The notes: generated by a model not told the origin, from the sequence alone. Shown: positions 26,576 through 36,089, counted from the stretch's first letter. The stretch is DNA of 64,000 nt from Pseudonocardia oceani (GCF_019263585.2 NZ_JADQDF010000001.1:186001-250000); one strand, 5' to 3'. A program made the numbers and translations.

Positions 26576-26739
26576 TCCCGAGACCACCCAGCTACCGGTC
26601 TCTGACCACGTCGCTGTCGACCGCCGACGACGTCGAAGACCGTCCCCTGCGGTCAATGTTGTTGTCAGAACTGTGTCAGCCTGTCCTCGGCCACGAACTG
26701 ACCACGCAGCAGCCACTCTGCCGGCGCACCCTGGACTGT

Positions 26740-27165
26740 TCTAGGGGGCGCCGACCACCCCGGCGTCGAGCGCGACGAGCACGGACAGGCGACCGGACGG
26801 CTGTGACGCGCCGACGCCTGGCTGCGCTCCCGCCTGGCGCACAGCGGTCCACCCCCCTCGGGGACGTCGACGCCCGAATCGCCCGCTTCGGCATCGCCGC
26901 TACCCCCGACCTCTACCCCCGACCTCGACGGCGCCGCCCTGCACTCCCTCACACGTCGGTCGCCGCCGGTGATCTGGCCCAACGGGTGACCCTGCTCGGC
27001 ATGCCCCTCGACCGGCGAGCACCCGAAGGGACGGCGGCGGGCCCGTACAAGATCGTGCTCGCCGACTCCGGTCTCCCCGACCTCGACGCACTCACCGCCC
27101 CCATCCGCGCCGCGCACACCACCGGACGCGCCGTGGCCGTGCGCTGCGTGACCCGCGAGGCGGTC
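26740..27165 (+). pseudogene. Amidohydrolase remnant
   Basis: Pieces in several frames: an internal GDVDARIARFGIAATPDL segment and then AGPYKIVLADSGLPDLDALT and HTTGRAVAVRCVTREA. These are the beta/alpha-barrel strands of YtcJ-like amidohydrolases (a phosphate-like KIML strand and the HCVT metal strand, here RCVT). The gene is broken by frameshifts and stops abruptly near 27165, where a truncated minus-strand gene begins. Confidence 0.5.
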
Positions 27166-27745
27166 AGCGGGTTGGCCCGGCGACCCCGGGATGGATCGCG
27201 ACCGGCAGCCCGACGGCCTCGGCCGCGGCGTAGACGGGCCAGTGCGCTCGCTGACCCAACGGCGTCTGGGAGGACGCGAGCAGCAGGACCTGGACGAAGC
27301 GCGGATCCGCAGCGACCCTGGCGATCTCGTCGGCGGCGCCGCGCGGGTCGTGCGGCGAGACCACGATCGAGGCCCGGAACCGCGTGTCGACGGCCAGCCA
27401 GGCGGCCGTCTGCCAGTCGTTGACCGCCGCGGCCATGGCGGCGGAGAAGTCCGGGTTGTGCAGGGCCTGCACCGCGTAGAGGCAGTTCAGCACGGCGTGG
27501 GCGGCGCCACCGCCGTCGAGGACGTGCGCGCGCACCACGTCCGGGTCCGATGCCGCCGGCACCCCCTCCCGCCGGGCCTCGGGCCGGGCCGAGAGCGGCA
27601 TGCCTGGTGGGTAGGACGCCGGCTCGAAGCCCTCGACCCCGCTCTCGACGCAGTAGTCCACCCACCGCTGCGGCAGGAACGGGAACAGTGCCGAGAGGTG
27701 GGGTACGGCCGGGTGCACGTCGCAGTCGACACGAGCGGTGACCAT
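27164..27745 (-). pseudogene. Amidohydrolase_2-type protein, C-terminus lost
   Basis: A 193-residue open frame with a good ribosome site (AGAGGAG) and the metal-dependent hydrolase opening DCDVHP (His at about 9). It follows the amidohydrolase-2 pattern through ASIVVSPHDPRGAADEIAR to LPVAIHPGVAG, which holds a metal-ligand histidine. Family members are about 330-400 residues; here the frame ends three codons later, at the junction with another broken amidohydrolase. The last strands with the essential aspartate are missing, so it is almost surely inactive. It sits 14 bp after the CoA-transferase gene. Confidence 0.78.
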
Positions 27746-27758
27746 CGTCGCTCCTCTC

Positions 27759-28967
27759 TCAGGTCGGGGTCGGCTGCGAGCGGTCGCCCAGCGCCCTGAT
27801 CTCCTCGGGCGTGTACCCGAGCTCGGCGAGCAGCTCGGCCCCGTGCTCACCGAGCCGGGGTGCCGGGCGGCAGTCCACCGGCGCCGAGGCCGAGAAGGTG
27901 ACCGGGCAGCGCGCGAGCCGGAGCCGGCCCTCGCTCGGGTGCTCCACCTCCTGGAACATCCCGGCGGCCCGCAGGTGCTCGTCCTCGAACAGCTCGGGCA
28001 CCGTCCACACGGGCATCACCGGGATGCCGTGGGCGTCGAGCACCGAGAGCCATTCCGCGGTGGTGCGCCGCAGCATCTCCTCCTCGACGAGGCGGTACAG
28101 CTCGTCGATGTGCAGTGTGCGTTCGGTGATGGTGCGGAACCTCGGGTCGTCGGTGAGCTCCGCCCACCCGACCACGCCGAAGAACGACCGCCACTGCGCA
28201 TCGGTGTAGACCATCACGCTGACGTATCCGTCCGCGGTGCGGTAGGGCTTGCGGTACGGCGAGCTGGTGCGGGCGTAGCCGGCCGGGCCGCGCGGGGGGT
28301 CGAAGACGTAGCCGCCCTGCTGGTCGAGCAGGATGAACGACACCATCGACTCCAGCATCGGGACCTCGATCTCCTGGCCGCGACCGGTCCGTTCCCGCTG
28401 GTAGAGCGCGGCGTTGATCGCACCCACCGCCATCAGACCCGTGGCCTTGTCCGCGACGGGGGTCCTGACGTAGGTCGGCTCGCCGGTCCCGCCCTGCACC
28501 GCCGCCAGGCCGGATGCGGCCTGGATGACGTCGTCGTAGGCGGCCTTGTCGCGGTAGGGACCTGTGCTGCCGAAGCCGCGTACCGCGCAGTAGACGGTGC
28601 GCGGGTTCGTCGCCGAGACGTCCGAGAACGTTAGGCCGAGGCGGCGCACCGCATCGGGGCGCATGTTGTGCACGAACACGTCCGCGGTGCCCACGAGGCG
28701 CAGCAGGGCGGCGCGCCCCGCAGGGTCCTTGAGGTCGAGCACGATGCTGCGCTTGCCCTGGTTGGCGTTGAGGAACACCGGGCCCATCCCGGTGCCGCTG
28801 TCGTCGGCGATGTAGCGGACGACGTCCCCGGACGGCGGCTCGACCTTGACGACGTCGGCACCCATCTGCGCGAGCAGCAGAGTGCAGTACGGGCCCATGA
28901 ACGTCGTGGTGAGGTCTGCGACGCGGACCCCGGTGAGCGGGCGGTCCGCGGCTCCGTCCTGATCCAT
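27759..28967 (-). CDS. CaiB/BaiF (family III) CoA transferase
   Basis: A 402-residue family III CoA transferase, which moves CoA between carboxylic acids or racemises acyl-CoAs. The N-terminal segment GVRVADLTTTFMGPYC, the GADVVKVEPPSGD strand and NANQGKRSIVLDL are characteristic. The nucleophile is probably Asp145 in AYDDVIQAASG. Two in-frame ATGs exist (28976 and 28967); GGAGG is too close to the first, so I use the second. It is followed by the truncated amidohydrolase, probably its partner before the deletion. It could activate a carboxylic acid without ATP. Confidence 0.92.
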   Translation of the reverse strand: MDQDGAADRPLTGVRVADLTTTFMGPYCTLLLAQMGADVVKVEPPSGDVVRYIADDSGTGMGPVFLNANQGKRSIVLDLKDPAGRAALLRLVGTADVFVHNMRPDAVRRLGLTFSDVSATNPRTVYCAVRGFGSTGPYRDKAAYDDVIQAASGLAAVQGGTGEPTYVRTPVADKATGLMAVGAINAALYQRERTGRGQEIEVPMLESMVSFILLDQQGGYVFDPPRGPAGYARTSSPYRKPYRTADGYVSVMVYTDAQWRSFFGVVGWAELTDDPRFRTITERTLHIDELYRLVEEEMLRRTTAEWLSVLDAHGIPVMPVWTVPELFEDEHLRAAGMFQEVEHPSEGRLRLARCPVTFSASAPVDCRPAPRLGEHGAELLAELGYTPEEIRALGDRSQPTPT

Positions 28968-29093
28968 CGGGTCCATCCCCTCCCGCCGTCCACCGGGTGG
29001 GTCATAGCATCGTCGGTGGTGACGTCGTCGCGCAAAGTTGGATGTCCGGCGTCGGCCTCCGGCGGCGGAGCGGATGAGACCCGAGGGAGTGTC

Positions 29094-29432
29094 GTGCTGT
29101 ACGAGCTCAGGGAGTACACCGCGGTGCCGGGCAGGTTCCCGGCGCTGGTCAAGCGGTTCAACGACCACACACTGGAGCTGTTCGAGAAGCGCGGGATCGA
29201 CGTCGTGTTCATCGCGCACGCCGAACTCGGCGAGAACAGCACCGGCGAGATCGTCTACCTGGTGCGCTGGGACTCCTACCAACAGCTCGCAGACACCTGG
29301 GCGGCCTTCTTCGTCGACCCGGAGTGGGTGCAGGTGAAGCAGGACAGCGAGCGAGACGGGCCGGTGGTCAGCGCCGTGCGCCGCAGGATCCTCAACACCA
29401 ACCCGTTCGAGCGTCAGGGCGGCGACGGCTGA
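29094..29432 (+). CDS. NIPSNAP-family protein
   Basis: A 112-residue ferredoxin-like alpha/beta protein of the NIPSNAP family: LYELREYTAVPGRF at the start, a central FNDHTLELFEKRGI helix and a WDSYQQLADTWAAFF segment. GTG start with GAGGGAG just upstream. It is divergent from the CoA transferase with about 125 bp between. Such small proteins often accompany catabolic gene clusters; the molecular role is not established. Confidence 0.82.
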   Translation: MLYELREYTAVPGRFPALVKRFNDHTLELFEKRGIDVVFIAHAELGENSTGEIVYLVRWDSYQQLADTWAAFFVDPEWVQVKQDSERDGPVVSAVRRRILNTNPFERQGGDG

Positions 29433-29505
29433 CCTGGACCGACCGCCGGTGACGGGGGTGAGGTGGACGGCCGGCTCGGCCGGGTCCGTTCACCCCGCCC
29501 CGCCG

Positions 29506-30042
29506 TCAGCCGGCCGTGCGCTCCGCACCGACCAGAACGTAGATCATCGTGCAGGGGCGGTCCCCGCGGTTGTGCCACGCGTGCCGGGTGCCCCGCTGCA
29601 CCACGCACGTTCCCGGCGTCACGTGCAGTTCGGCGCCGTCGTCGAGCTCCAGGAAGAGTTCACCGTCGACGCAGATGCCGTAGTCGATGCTGTCCGTGGT
29701 GTGCATGCCCGGGGTATCCGGTTCGAACACCCCCACCAGGCCGGGCTGCTTCTGCTCTGCGTCGGCCACGGCCGCCTCAGGATCCCCGTCGGCCGCCGCA
29801 GCCGATTCCGGAGGGAACCGCACCACGATGAACCGGGTCCCGCCCGGTCCGGGGAAGAACGGGAACGGAACGGTTGCGGAGTTGTTCCCGGCACCGACGG
29901 ACGGCCCTCCGTCGCCGGTGCCCCAGATGTTGTGGATCTCGAGGCCGAGAACGGTGTCCGCGGGGGCGGGCCCCTCGTTGGCAAACACCGACTTGCCGTC
30001 TGCAGTCCGGTCGGTCACGATCCTCTTGACATCGAAAGACAT
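29506..30042 (-). CDS. Cupin-domain protein
   Basis: A 178-residue protein with a C-terminal cupin barrel (about 110-170). The first motif is degenerate (GICVDGELFLELDDG); the second (VQRGTRHAWHNRGDRPC) keeps the histidines. The N-terminal part has aromatic and proline-rich strands. Start ATG preceded by AGGAGGAG. Proteins of this shape are often fused to, or act beside, regulators or dioxygenases, but without a full metal triad catalysis is uncertain. It converges with the NIPSNAP gene. Confidence 0.8.
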   Translation of the reverse strand: MSFDVKRIVTDRTADGKSVFANEGPAPADTVLGLEIHNIWGTGDGGPSVGAGNNSATVPFPFFPGPGGTRFIVVRFPPESAAAADGDPEAAVADAEQKQPGLVGVFEPDTPGMHTTDSIDYGICVDGELFLELDDGAELHVTPGTCVVQRGTRHAWHNRGDRPCTMIYVLVGAERTAG

Positions 30043-30459
30043 GCATCTCCTCCTGCGGTTGTGAACCCGTCCACCGGGTTCGTGGATCACCGGTCTGCGC
30101 GCCGGTGCCCGTCAGCCCAGCGTCCGACCGTGGTGCATCCGGACTTCCGCTCGGTCCTCCAACTCTCCGTCTAGGTCGGGGACCGCTGAGGTAGTGAAGC
30201 ATCTGACGGTGCTCACCGGGAATGTCTCGCTGGCGCTGTTCGAGTGCTTCAGGAGCGCGGTGTCGTCGACCGCGTCGATCTCCGCCGTCCAGACCTCGTC
30301 CGCTTGAGGTCTCGAACCGGGTTCGGGCGTGTCGGCGTCGAACAGGCTGCCACCTCGTCGCCGGCAGTTCGGGCTGCCACAGAGTGCGCGAGGCCGGTCA
30401 CGCTCGGACCCAGGCGGTCAGCTCGGCTGCCAGCAGCAGGCGCCGCCAACGCAGCAAAC
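30043..30459. other. Long intergenic region before the BVMO operon
   Basis: About 420 bp between the divergent cupin and esterase genes with no gene I can support. It leads into the cluster of palindromes at 30460-30521. Confidence 0.45.
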
Positions 30460-30521
30460 TGTTCCACATTGGAACAACCGCAGCGGCCGGACGGCCGCGA
30501 CAGTGTGACCCAGAGGTCACA
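30460..30521 (+). promoter_or_regulatory. Three palindromes upstream of the esterase-BVMO operon
   Basis: In 62 bases there are TGTTCCA/TGGAACA around CAT (30460-30476), GCGGCCG/CGGCCGC around GA (30483-30498) and TGTGACC/GGTCACA around CAGA (30504-30521), all with perfect seven-base arms. They end 53 bases before the esterase ATG. They are likely binding sites for a local activator or repressor; the GAF/AAA/Fis protein at 33256 is the obvious candidate. Confidence 0.6.
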
Positions 30522-30574
30522 GCGTGAGCCGGCTCAGCTCGAGAAGAGCTCGCGCGGAGGTCAAGGAGGACCCC

Positions 30575-31504
30575 ATGACAGCGGCTCCATCGGCCCGACC
30601 GACGGCCACCTCGCCCGAGTCCGACGCACTGCGGGCGCTCTACGCGGACTGGTCGGACATCATCGCCACCACGCCCGACCTCACCATGCGGCTGTTCCGC
30701 AGCATCTTCGACGAGTGGCACCAGCCCACCCGCGAGCCCGAGGACGTGACCTACCGCGAGGAGACCGTCGGCGGGGTCCCGGGGATCTGGGCGCTGCCCA
30801 CCGGCGCGGACGCCTCGCAGGTGCTGCTCTACACCCACGGTGGGGGCTTCGCGGTCGGATCGGCGGCCAGCCACCGCAAGCTCGCGGCGCACGTGGCGAA
30901 GGCGCTGGGCGTCACGGCGTTCGTCCTCGACTACCGGCGCGCGCCGGAGCACCCGCACCCGGCGCAGGTGGAGGACGGCGTCGCGGTGTTCACGGCGCTG
31001 ACCGGGCGCGGCGTCGCGCCGGCCGGCATCACCACCATCGGTGACTCGGCCGGCGGCAACCTGGCCGTCGCCGTGGCCCTGTCGCTACGCGAGCAGGGCC
31101 TGCCCCTGCCCGGCCGGGTCGTCGCGTTCTCCCCGTGGCTGGACATGGAGAACACGGGCACGACGCTGGTCACCAACGACGCCACCGACGCCCTGATCAC
31201 GGTGCCGCTGCTTGAGGGCATGATCGCCGGGGTGCTCGCGGGAGGCGCGGTCCCCGCGACGACGCCGCTGGCCAACCCGCTGCACGCCGACCTCACCGGT
31301 CTGCCCCGGCTCTACCTCAACGCCGGGGGCGCGGAGTCGCTGCTGGACGACGCCGTCCGGCTCGCCGAGCGCGCCCGCGCCGCCGGCGTCGACGTCACCC
31401 TGACCGTCGCCGAGGGGATGCAGCACGTCTTCCCGTTCCTCGCCGGGAACGCGCCGGAGGCCGACGCGGAGATCGCCGCACTCGCCGCCTGGTACCGCGG
31501 CTGA
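30575..31504 (+). CDS. HSL-family esterase/lactone hydrolase
   Basis: A 309-residue alpha/beta hydrolase of the hormone-sensitive-lipase family. The oxyanion motif is HGGG at 88-91, the nucleophile Ser158 is in GDSAGG, and the catalytic His is in EGMQHVFPF near 282. ATG start with AAGGAGGA upstream. It lies 40 bp before the cyclohexanone-monooxygenase-type gene; in known cyclohexanol pathways an enzyme of this family (ChnC) hydrolyses epsilon-caprolactone. Ring opening of the lactone made by its neighbour is therefore the likely role. It could also act on other esters. Confidence 0.9.
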   Translation: MTAAPSARPTATSPESDALRALYADWSDIIATTPDLTMRLFRSIFDEWHQPTREPEDVTYREETVGGVPGIWALPTGADASQVLLYTHGGGFAVGSAASHRKLAAHVAKALGVTAFVLDYRRAPEHPHPAQVEDGVAVFTALTGRGVAPAGITTIGDSAGGNLAVAVALSLREQGLPLPGRVVAFSPWLDMENTGTTLVTNDATDALITVPLLEGMIAGVLAGGAVPATTPLANPLHADLTGLPRLYLNAGGAESLLDDAVRLAERARAAGVDVTLTVAEGMQHVFPFLAGNAPEADAEIAALAAWYRG

Positions 31505-31544
31505 CGCCGTCCACCCCCTCGCCCACCAGCACAGGAGCACCCCC

Positions 31545-33167
31545 ATGAGCGGCACCACCACGGACTTCGACGCCATCGTCATCGGCAGCGGCTTCGGCGG
31601 CATCTACATGCTGCACAAGCTGCGCAACGAGCTCGGCCTGACCGTTCGTGCCTTCGAGAAGGGCGGCGGCGTCGGCGGGACCTGGTACTTCAACCGCTAT
31701 CCCGGCGCGAAGTCCGACACCGAGGGCTTCGTGTACCGGTACTCGTTCGACCGCGACCTGCTGCAGGAGTGGGACTGGTCGACCCGCTACCTCGAGCAGT
31801 CCGCCATCGAGGAGTACCTCAACCACGTGGTCGACCGCTTCGACCTGCGCCGCGACATCCAGCTCGACACCGAGGTGACGGGGGCGGCGTTCGACGAGTC
31901 CCGCAACGTCTGGCGGGTCCGCACGGGCGACGGCGGGGAGTTCACGAGCCGCTACCTGGTGACGGCGCTGGGCCTGCTCGCCAAGACCAACATCCCGGCC
32001 ATCCCCGGGATCGACCGCTTCGCCGGGACCCTCACCCACACCAACGCCTGGCCCGCCGACCTCGACATCACCGGCAAGCGCGTCGGGGTGATCGGCACGG
32101 GCTCCACCGGCACCCAGTTCATCGTCGCCGCCGCTCCGGTCGCCGGACATCTGACGGTGTTCCAGCGCTCGCCTCAGTACGTCGTGCCGTCGGGCAACGG
32201 CCCGGTCGAGCAGGCCGAGGTGGACGAGACCAAGCGGAACTTCGACGCGATCTGGGACCAGGTCCGCAACTCGGTGGTGGCCTTCGGCTTCGAGGAGAGC
32301 GGCGTCGAGGCCGGCAGTGTCTCCGAGGAGGAGCGCGAGCGCGTGTTCCAGGAGAACTGGGACAAGGGCAACGGGTTCCGGTTCATGTTCGGCACGTTCG
32401 CCGACATCGCCACGAACCCCGAGGCCAACGAGGCCGCGGCGGCGTTCATCCGGTCCAAGATCGCCCAGATCGTGACCGACCCGGAGACCGCCCGCAAGCT
32501 GACGCCCACCGAGGTCTACGCCAAGCGCCCGCTGTGCAACGAGGGCTACTTCGAGACCTTCAACCGCGACGACGTCACGCTCGTCTCGGTCCGCGAGAAC
32601 GCCATCGAGGAGATCACGCCCGCCGGGGTCCGCACGGCCGACGGCGTCGAGCACGAACTCGACGTGCTGGTCCTCGCGACCGGCTTCGACGCGGTCGACG
32701 GCAACTACCGCTCGATGGACCTGCGCGGCCGCGACGGCACGCACATCGACGAGCACTGGTCCCACGGGCCCACCAGCTACCTGGGCGTGTCGACCCACGG
32801 CTTCCCGAACATGTTCATGATCCTCGGCCCCAACGGCCCGTTCACCAACCTGCCGCCGAGCATCGAGGCGCAGGTCGAGTGGATCAGCGACCTGATCGCG
32901 AGCGCCGAGCGCGACGGTGTGGCGGCGGTGGAGCCCACCCGCCAGGCCGAGGACGGCTGGACCGAGCTCTGCGCGACCATCGCGGACATGACGCTGTTCC
33001 CGAAGGTCGAGTCCTGGATCTTCGGTCAGAACGTGGCCGGAAAGACAAGCACGGTGATGTTCTACATGGCCGGCATCGGGGCGTACCGGCAGAAGCTCGC
33101 CGAGGTGCGGGGCGCCGGCTACGAGGGCCTCACGATGCACCGCGGCGCCGCGGCAGCCGCCGTCTGA
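31545..33167 (+). CDS. chnB: Type I Baeyer-Villiger monooxygenase, cyclohexanone-monooxygenase-like
   Basis: A 540-residue FAD- and NADPH-dependent monooxygenase that inserts oxygen beside a ketone to give an ester or lactone. It has the FAD Rossmann motif GSGFGG (14-19), the NADPH motif GTGSTG (184-189) and the exact fingerprint FxGxxxHxxxWP at 159-170. Strong resemblance to the Acinetobacter cyclohexanone monooxygenase extends over the whole length (RYPGAKSDTE, ALGLL, GFRFMF, ATGFDAVDGNY, LGPNGPFTNLPPSIE). It is paired with a lactonase-like esterase and followed by an activator. Cyclohexanone or a related cyclic ketone is the likely substrate, but the specificity could differ. Confidence 0.93.
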   Translation: MSGTTTDFDAIVIGSGFGGIYMLHKLRNELGLTVRAFEKGGGVGGTWYFNRYPGAKSDTEGFVYRYSFDRDLLQEWDWSTRYLEQSAIEEYLNHVVDRFDLRRDIQLDTEVTGAAFDESRNVWRVRTGDGGEFTSRYLVTALGLLAKTNIPAIPGIDRFAGTLTHTNAWPADLDITGKRVGVIGTGSTGTQFIVAAAPVAGHLTVFQRSPQYVVPSGNGPVEQAEVDETKRNFDAIWDQVRNSVVAFGFEESGVEAGSVSEEERERVFQENWDKGNGFRFMFGTFADIATNPEANEAAAAFIRSKIAQIVTDPETARKLTPTEVYAKRPLCNEGYFETFNRDDVTLVSVRENAIEEITPAGVRTADGVEHELDVLVLATGFDAVDGNYRSMDLRGRDGTHIDEHWSHGPTSYLGVSTHGFPNMFMILGPNGPFTNLPPSIEAQVEWISDLIASAERDGVAAVEPTRQAEDGWTELCATIADMTLFPKVESWIFGQNVAGKTSTVMFYMAGIGAYRQKLAEVRGAGYEGLTMHRGAAAAAV

Positions 33168-33255
33168 ATCCGAGGCCATTGGCACCCGCCCGGTTACCAT
33201 GACTCCATCGCGACATCCTCCGGTGTCCCACGCGACTCGACGATGAGGAGCGGCA

Positions 33256-35058
33256 GTGCCGATCGAATCGACACCGATCTCGGACACCACGAAACCGATG
33301 CACCGACACCAGCCCGACCACGCACGGACACGGCGAGCCCTCGAACGGCTTCTCGAGCAGGGGCTCCTCGCGACACCCGTCGCCGGGTGCGGGGTCCGCG
33401 AGGTCATCGAGCGCAGCTGGCGGCGCTGCGTCGGCGCTGAGGTGCCAGTCGGCAGGCACGACATCCCCTACGTCGCTGACGTCACCGACCTCCAGCCGCG
33501 GCTGCACGCCGCGGCCTCACCGGTCCTCGACCGGCTCGGTGACGATCTTGGGGACGCCCGCGTGGCGATGTTCCTCAGCGACGACCAGGGGCGCATCATC
33601 ATGCGACGCGTCGGGGAATCCCAGCAGCGCCGGATCTTCGACAACTCCTGTGCCGCGGAGGGGTTCGACTTCTCGGAGTCATCGATGGGCACCAACGGCC
33701 TGGGGACGGTCGCCCGTGAGCGCCGGCCGCTGCTGATCCACGGCTCCGAGCACTACAGCGAGTTGCTCGGGCCTCTCACCTGTGCCGGCACGCCGATCTT
33801 CGAGCCGTTCACCCGGCAGCTGGTGGGCACGTTCGCGCTCGCCTGCCGGACCGGTGACGCCAGCGCGCTGATGCCGGCGATGGCCACCGATGTCGGGCGG
33901 CAGATCGAAGGCAACCTCACCGCGATGCTGGGAGCACACGAGCGCACCCTCATCCACGCTTACCTGCTCGCGACGCGCACGGACCGCCAGCCCGTGATCG
34001 TCGTCACCGAGAGCACAGCCTTCGCCAACACCGCCGGCGTCGTTCACGTGACCCCCGAGGCGCACGCCCTTCTCTGGTGCGACCTCGCAGAGTCCGGGCT
34101 GCGCGCGGGTAAGCACCGGCGGGCGGTCCGCCTGCCGGGCGGCCTCTGCGACGCCCTCGTCGAGCGCGTGGACGGGGTCGGGCCGACGGGGCCTGCCTTC
34201 TGCGTGCGGCTGCTCGGATCCCCGCGCAGCCCCGACCCCCCCCTGCCGCCCGACCGTCGCCGGCCACGCCGGAACGCCGCAGCGCCGGCAGCCCTGCATC
34301 CGGTTCCCGACATCGCCGATCAGCTCAGGAGCGCGGTCGGCTTCCGGGAGGTCCTCGCCGTCGACGGTCCCAGAGGCAGCGGGAAGTTGACCGCGGCGAC
34401 CGCGGCGCTGACCGAGGCGACCGGCGTGCCACCCCTCATGATCGACCTGGCCCGCGCCGAGTGCCCGGAGTCGCTCGCCGAGACCGGCGCCGCCGCCGTC
34501 GTACTCCACCACGTCCACGATGCACCGTCCGAACATCTGCGCCGCATCAGGACCGCCATCGAGGACGCGGGAGTACCGATCGCGCTCACCGTCGACCTGG
34601 ACGTGGCCGACCAGGACGCCGCAGCCGTGGTCGCGGTGCTGTGCACGACGGTCCGCTTGCCGTCGCTGCTGGAGATGTCCGCCGAGGTACCTCGCCTCGT
34701 CACGAGGATCGTCGCGGGCCTCCCCGACCGCCAACGGGACACCCGCTTCAGCTCCGATGCGCTGCAAGCCCTCATGCGCTGGACCTGGCCCGGCAACCTC
34801 GCAGAGCTGCGGCGGACGATCGAGCAGCTGGCGCGCAGGAACCCCGGCCGCAGCATCAGCACGGTCGACCTGCCCCCGCGCATGCAACAGGCTCCGCTGC
34901 GCGGACGAGGTATGATCGAGACCGCAGAGCGGGAGGCCATCGTCGCCGCGCTGCGCCAGGCGAGCGGCAACCGGACGAAGGCGGCCGCCGCACTCGGCAT
35001 CGGTCGAACCACTCTGTATCGGAAGCTGCAGGAGTACCGGATTCCGGCCTCCGGCTGA
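33256..35058 (+). CDS. GAF/AAA/Fis transcriptional activator (AcoR-like, no GAFTGA)
   Basis: A 600-residue regulator. The N-terminal AcoR-type GAF domain (SMGTNGLGT and the HGSEHYSE segment) lies at about 60-230. A shrunken, degenerate AAA module at about 355-520 keeps a P-loop (GPRGSGK) but has no GAFTGA loop. A C-terminal Fis helix-turn-helix follows (NRTKAAAALGIGRTTLYRKL, 575-594). Actinobacteria lack sigma-54, and loss of the sigma-54-contact loop fits this. The GTG start is five bases after GAGGAG. It lies just downstream of the monooxygenase and probably senses the cyclic ketone or alcohol and activates the esterase operon through the palindromes at 30460. Confidence 0.88.
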   Translation: MPIESTPISDTTKPMHRHQPDHARTRRALERLLEQGLLATPVAGCGVREVIERSWRRCVGAEVPVGRHDIPYVADVTDLQPRLHAAASPVLDRLGDDLGDARVAMFLSDDQGRIIMRRVGESQQRRIFDNSCAAEGFDFSESSMGTNGLGTVARERRPLLIHGSEHYSELLGPLTCAGTPIFEPFTRQLVGTFALACRTGDASALMPAMATDVGRQIEGNLTAMLGAHERTLIHAYLLATRTDRQPVIVVTESTAFANTAGVVHVTPEAHALLWCDLAESGLRAGKHRRAVRLPGGLCDALVERVDGVGPTGPAFCVRLLGSPRSPDPPLPPDRRRPRRNAAAPAALHPVPDIADQLRSAVGFREVLAVDGPRGSGKLTAATAALTEATGVPPLMIDLARAECPESLAETGAAAVVLHHVHDAPSEHLRRIRTAIEDAGVPIALTVDLDVADQDAAAVVAVLCTTVRLPSLLEMSAEVPRLVTRIVAGLPDRQRDTRFSSDALQALMRWTWPGNLAELRRTIEQLARRNPGRSISTVDLPPRMQQAPLRGRGMIETAEREAIVAALRQASGNRTKAAAALGIGRTTLYRKLQEYRIPASG

Positions 35059-35356
35059 CTCCTGGCCGCGTCCTTGACAACGCCAGAGGGGTCGAGACAC
35101 CGCGCGCGTCGCAGGTGACCGGGAAGGACCCCCTTCGATGAGCAGGACGCCTGCCGTGCAGGACCGCCGAGTCCTTCCGGCGCCAGGTGCGGACACGCCG
35201 GCCCGGGTAGCGGGTCGACGGTATTGCGCATGCTGCCCCGTTGGCGTCGTCGACCGCATCGGGCTTGTGGCACAAAACTCTCCGGTCCACCAAATCTGCG
35301 GGACGACGGCATCCTCGACGATCTCGGCCTGCACCCGATGGTGGACGCGCACGCTG
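35059..35356. other. Convergent intergenic region
   Basis: About 300 bp between the ends of the activator and the TetR gene. A TTGACA occurs near 35096 but no convincing -10 or gene follows. No terminator hairpin is clear. Confidence 0.4.
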
Positions 35357-35980
35357 TCAGCCGGCCGCGGGCCCACTGCCGATGTCGATCCCGACACCGC
35401 CGAGCGCGCCGGCAGCGAGTTGCTCCAGTAGTCCGACGAGACGTGCCCGCGGAATGCCGTCCCTGATGTGCGCCGTTCCGTTCAGCATCGACAACATCAC
35501 CTTGACCACTGCGCGGACGTCGGACTCCGCCAAGTCGGAACGTTCCGATGAGATCGCCCCGCACCAGACACTTTCGTACTCTCGCTGGCGGCGCCGTAGC
35601 TGTCGCAGCTCCCGGACCGGGAGCTCCCGCTGTTCACGGAGGTAGACCGCGAGCAGTGCTCGTTCGTTCGCCGCGAACTGGACGTGGAACTCGACGAGCC
35701 GGGCGATCACCGCTGGGCGGGGACCATCACGCTCGACGATCGTGCGAGATCCGTCAAGGAGGTGGTCCATCGCCGCGTCACACAGCGTCGTCAGCAACTC
35801 GACCTTGCTCGCGAAGTGGCGGTACACGCCCGGACCCGAGATCCCGACTGCACGGCCGATGTCGTCGGTGCTGACCGCGTGGTAGCCCTTGGCCGCGAAC
35901 AGGTCCGCCGCCGCCTGGAGCAGCGCGGACTTCCGCCGCGACAGCATACCTCCGCTTCCGTTCACGACAGCCATCGACAC
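35357..35980 (-). CDS. TetR-family regulator
   Basis: A 207-residue TetR protein. The DNA-binding domain at about 12-60 contains KSALLQAAADLFAAKGY and the recognition helix GISGPGVYRHFASKVELL. The C-terminal ligand domain includes a helix-rich REQRELPVRELRQLRR stretch, like the acyl-CoA-responsive KstR2/FadR-type group. ATG start at 35980; an ATG two codons later is possible. It follows the GntR gene in the same direction 109 bp later and may control fatty acid or CoA-ester genes nearby. Confidence 0.92.
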   Translation of the reverse strand: MSMAVVNGSGGMLSRRKSALLQAAADLFAAKGYHAVSTDDIGRAVGISGPGVYRHFASKVELLTTLCDAAMDHLLDGSRTIVERDGPRPAVIARLVEFHVQFAANERALLAVYLREQRELPVRELRQLRRRQREYESVWCGAISSERSDLAESDVRAVVKVMLSMLNGTAHIRDGIPRARLVGLLEQLAAGALGGVGIDIGSGPAAG

Positions 35981-36089
35981 ATCCTTGATCCGTGCTCCTC
36001 GGAAACGAGGACCAGGAGCACACGTTAGCCGTCGCTAACCCCGCTTGCCAGCCAGCGGAACCGACAGGGTGGGTTACATCCGGTCGCGC

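Noticed and set aside
35059..35356. A TTGACA near 35096 followed by a short frame
   Set aside because: No -10 box or convincing coding sequence follows; convergent gene ends make a gene here unlikely.
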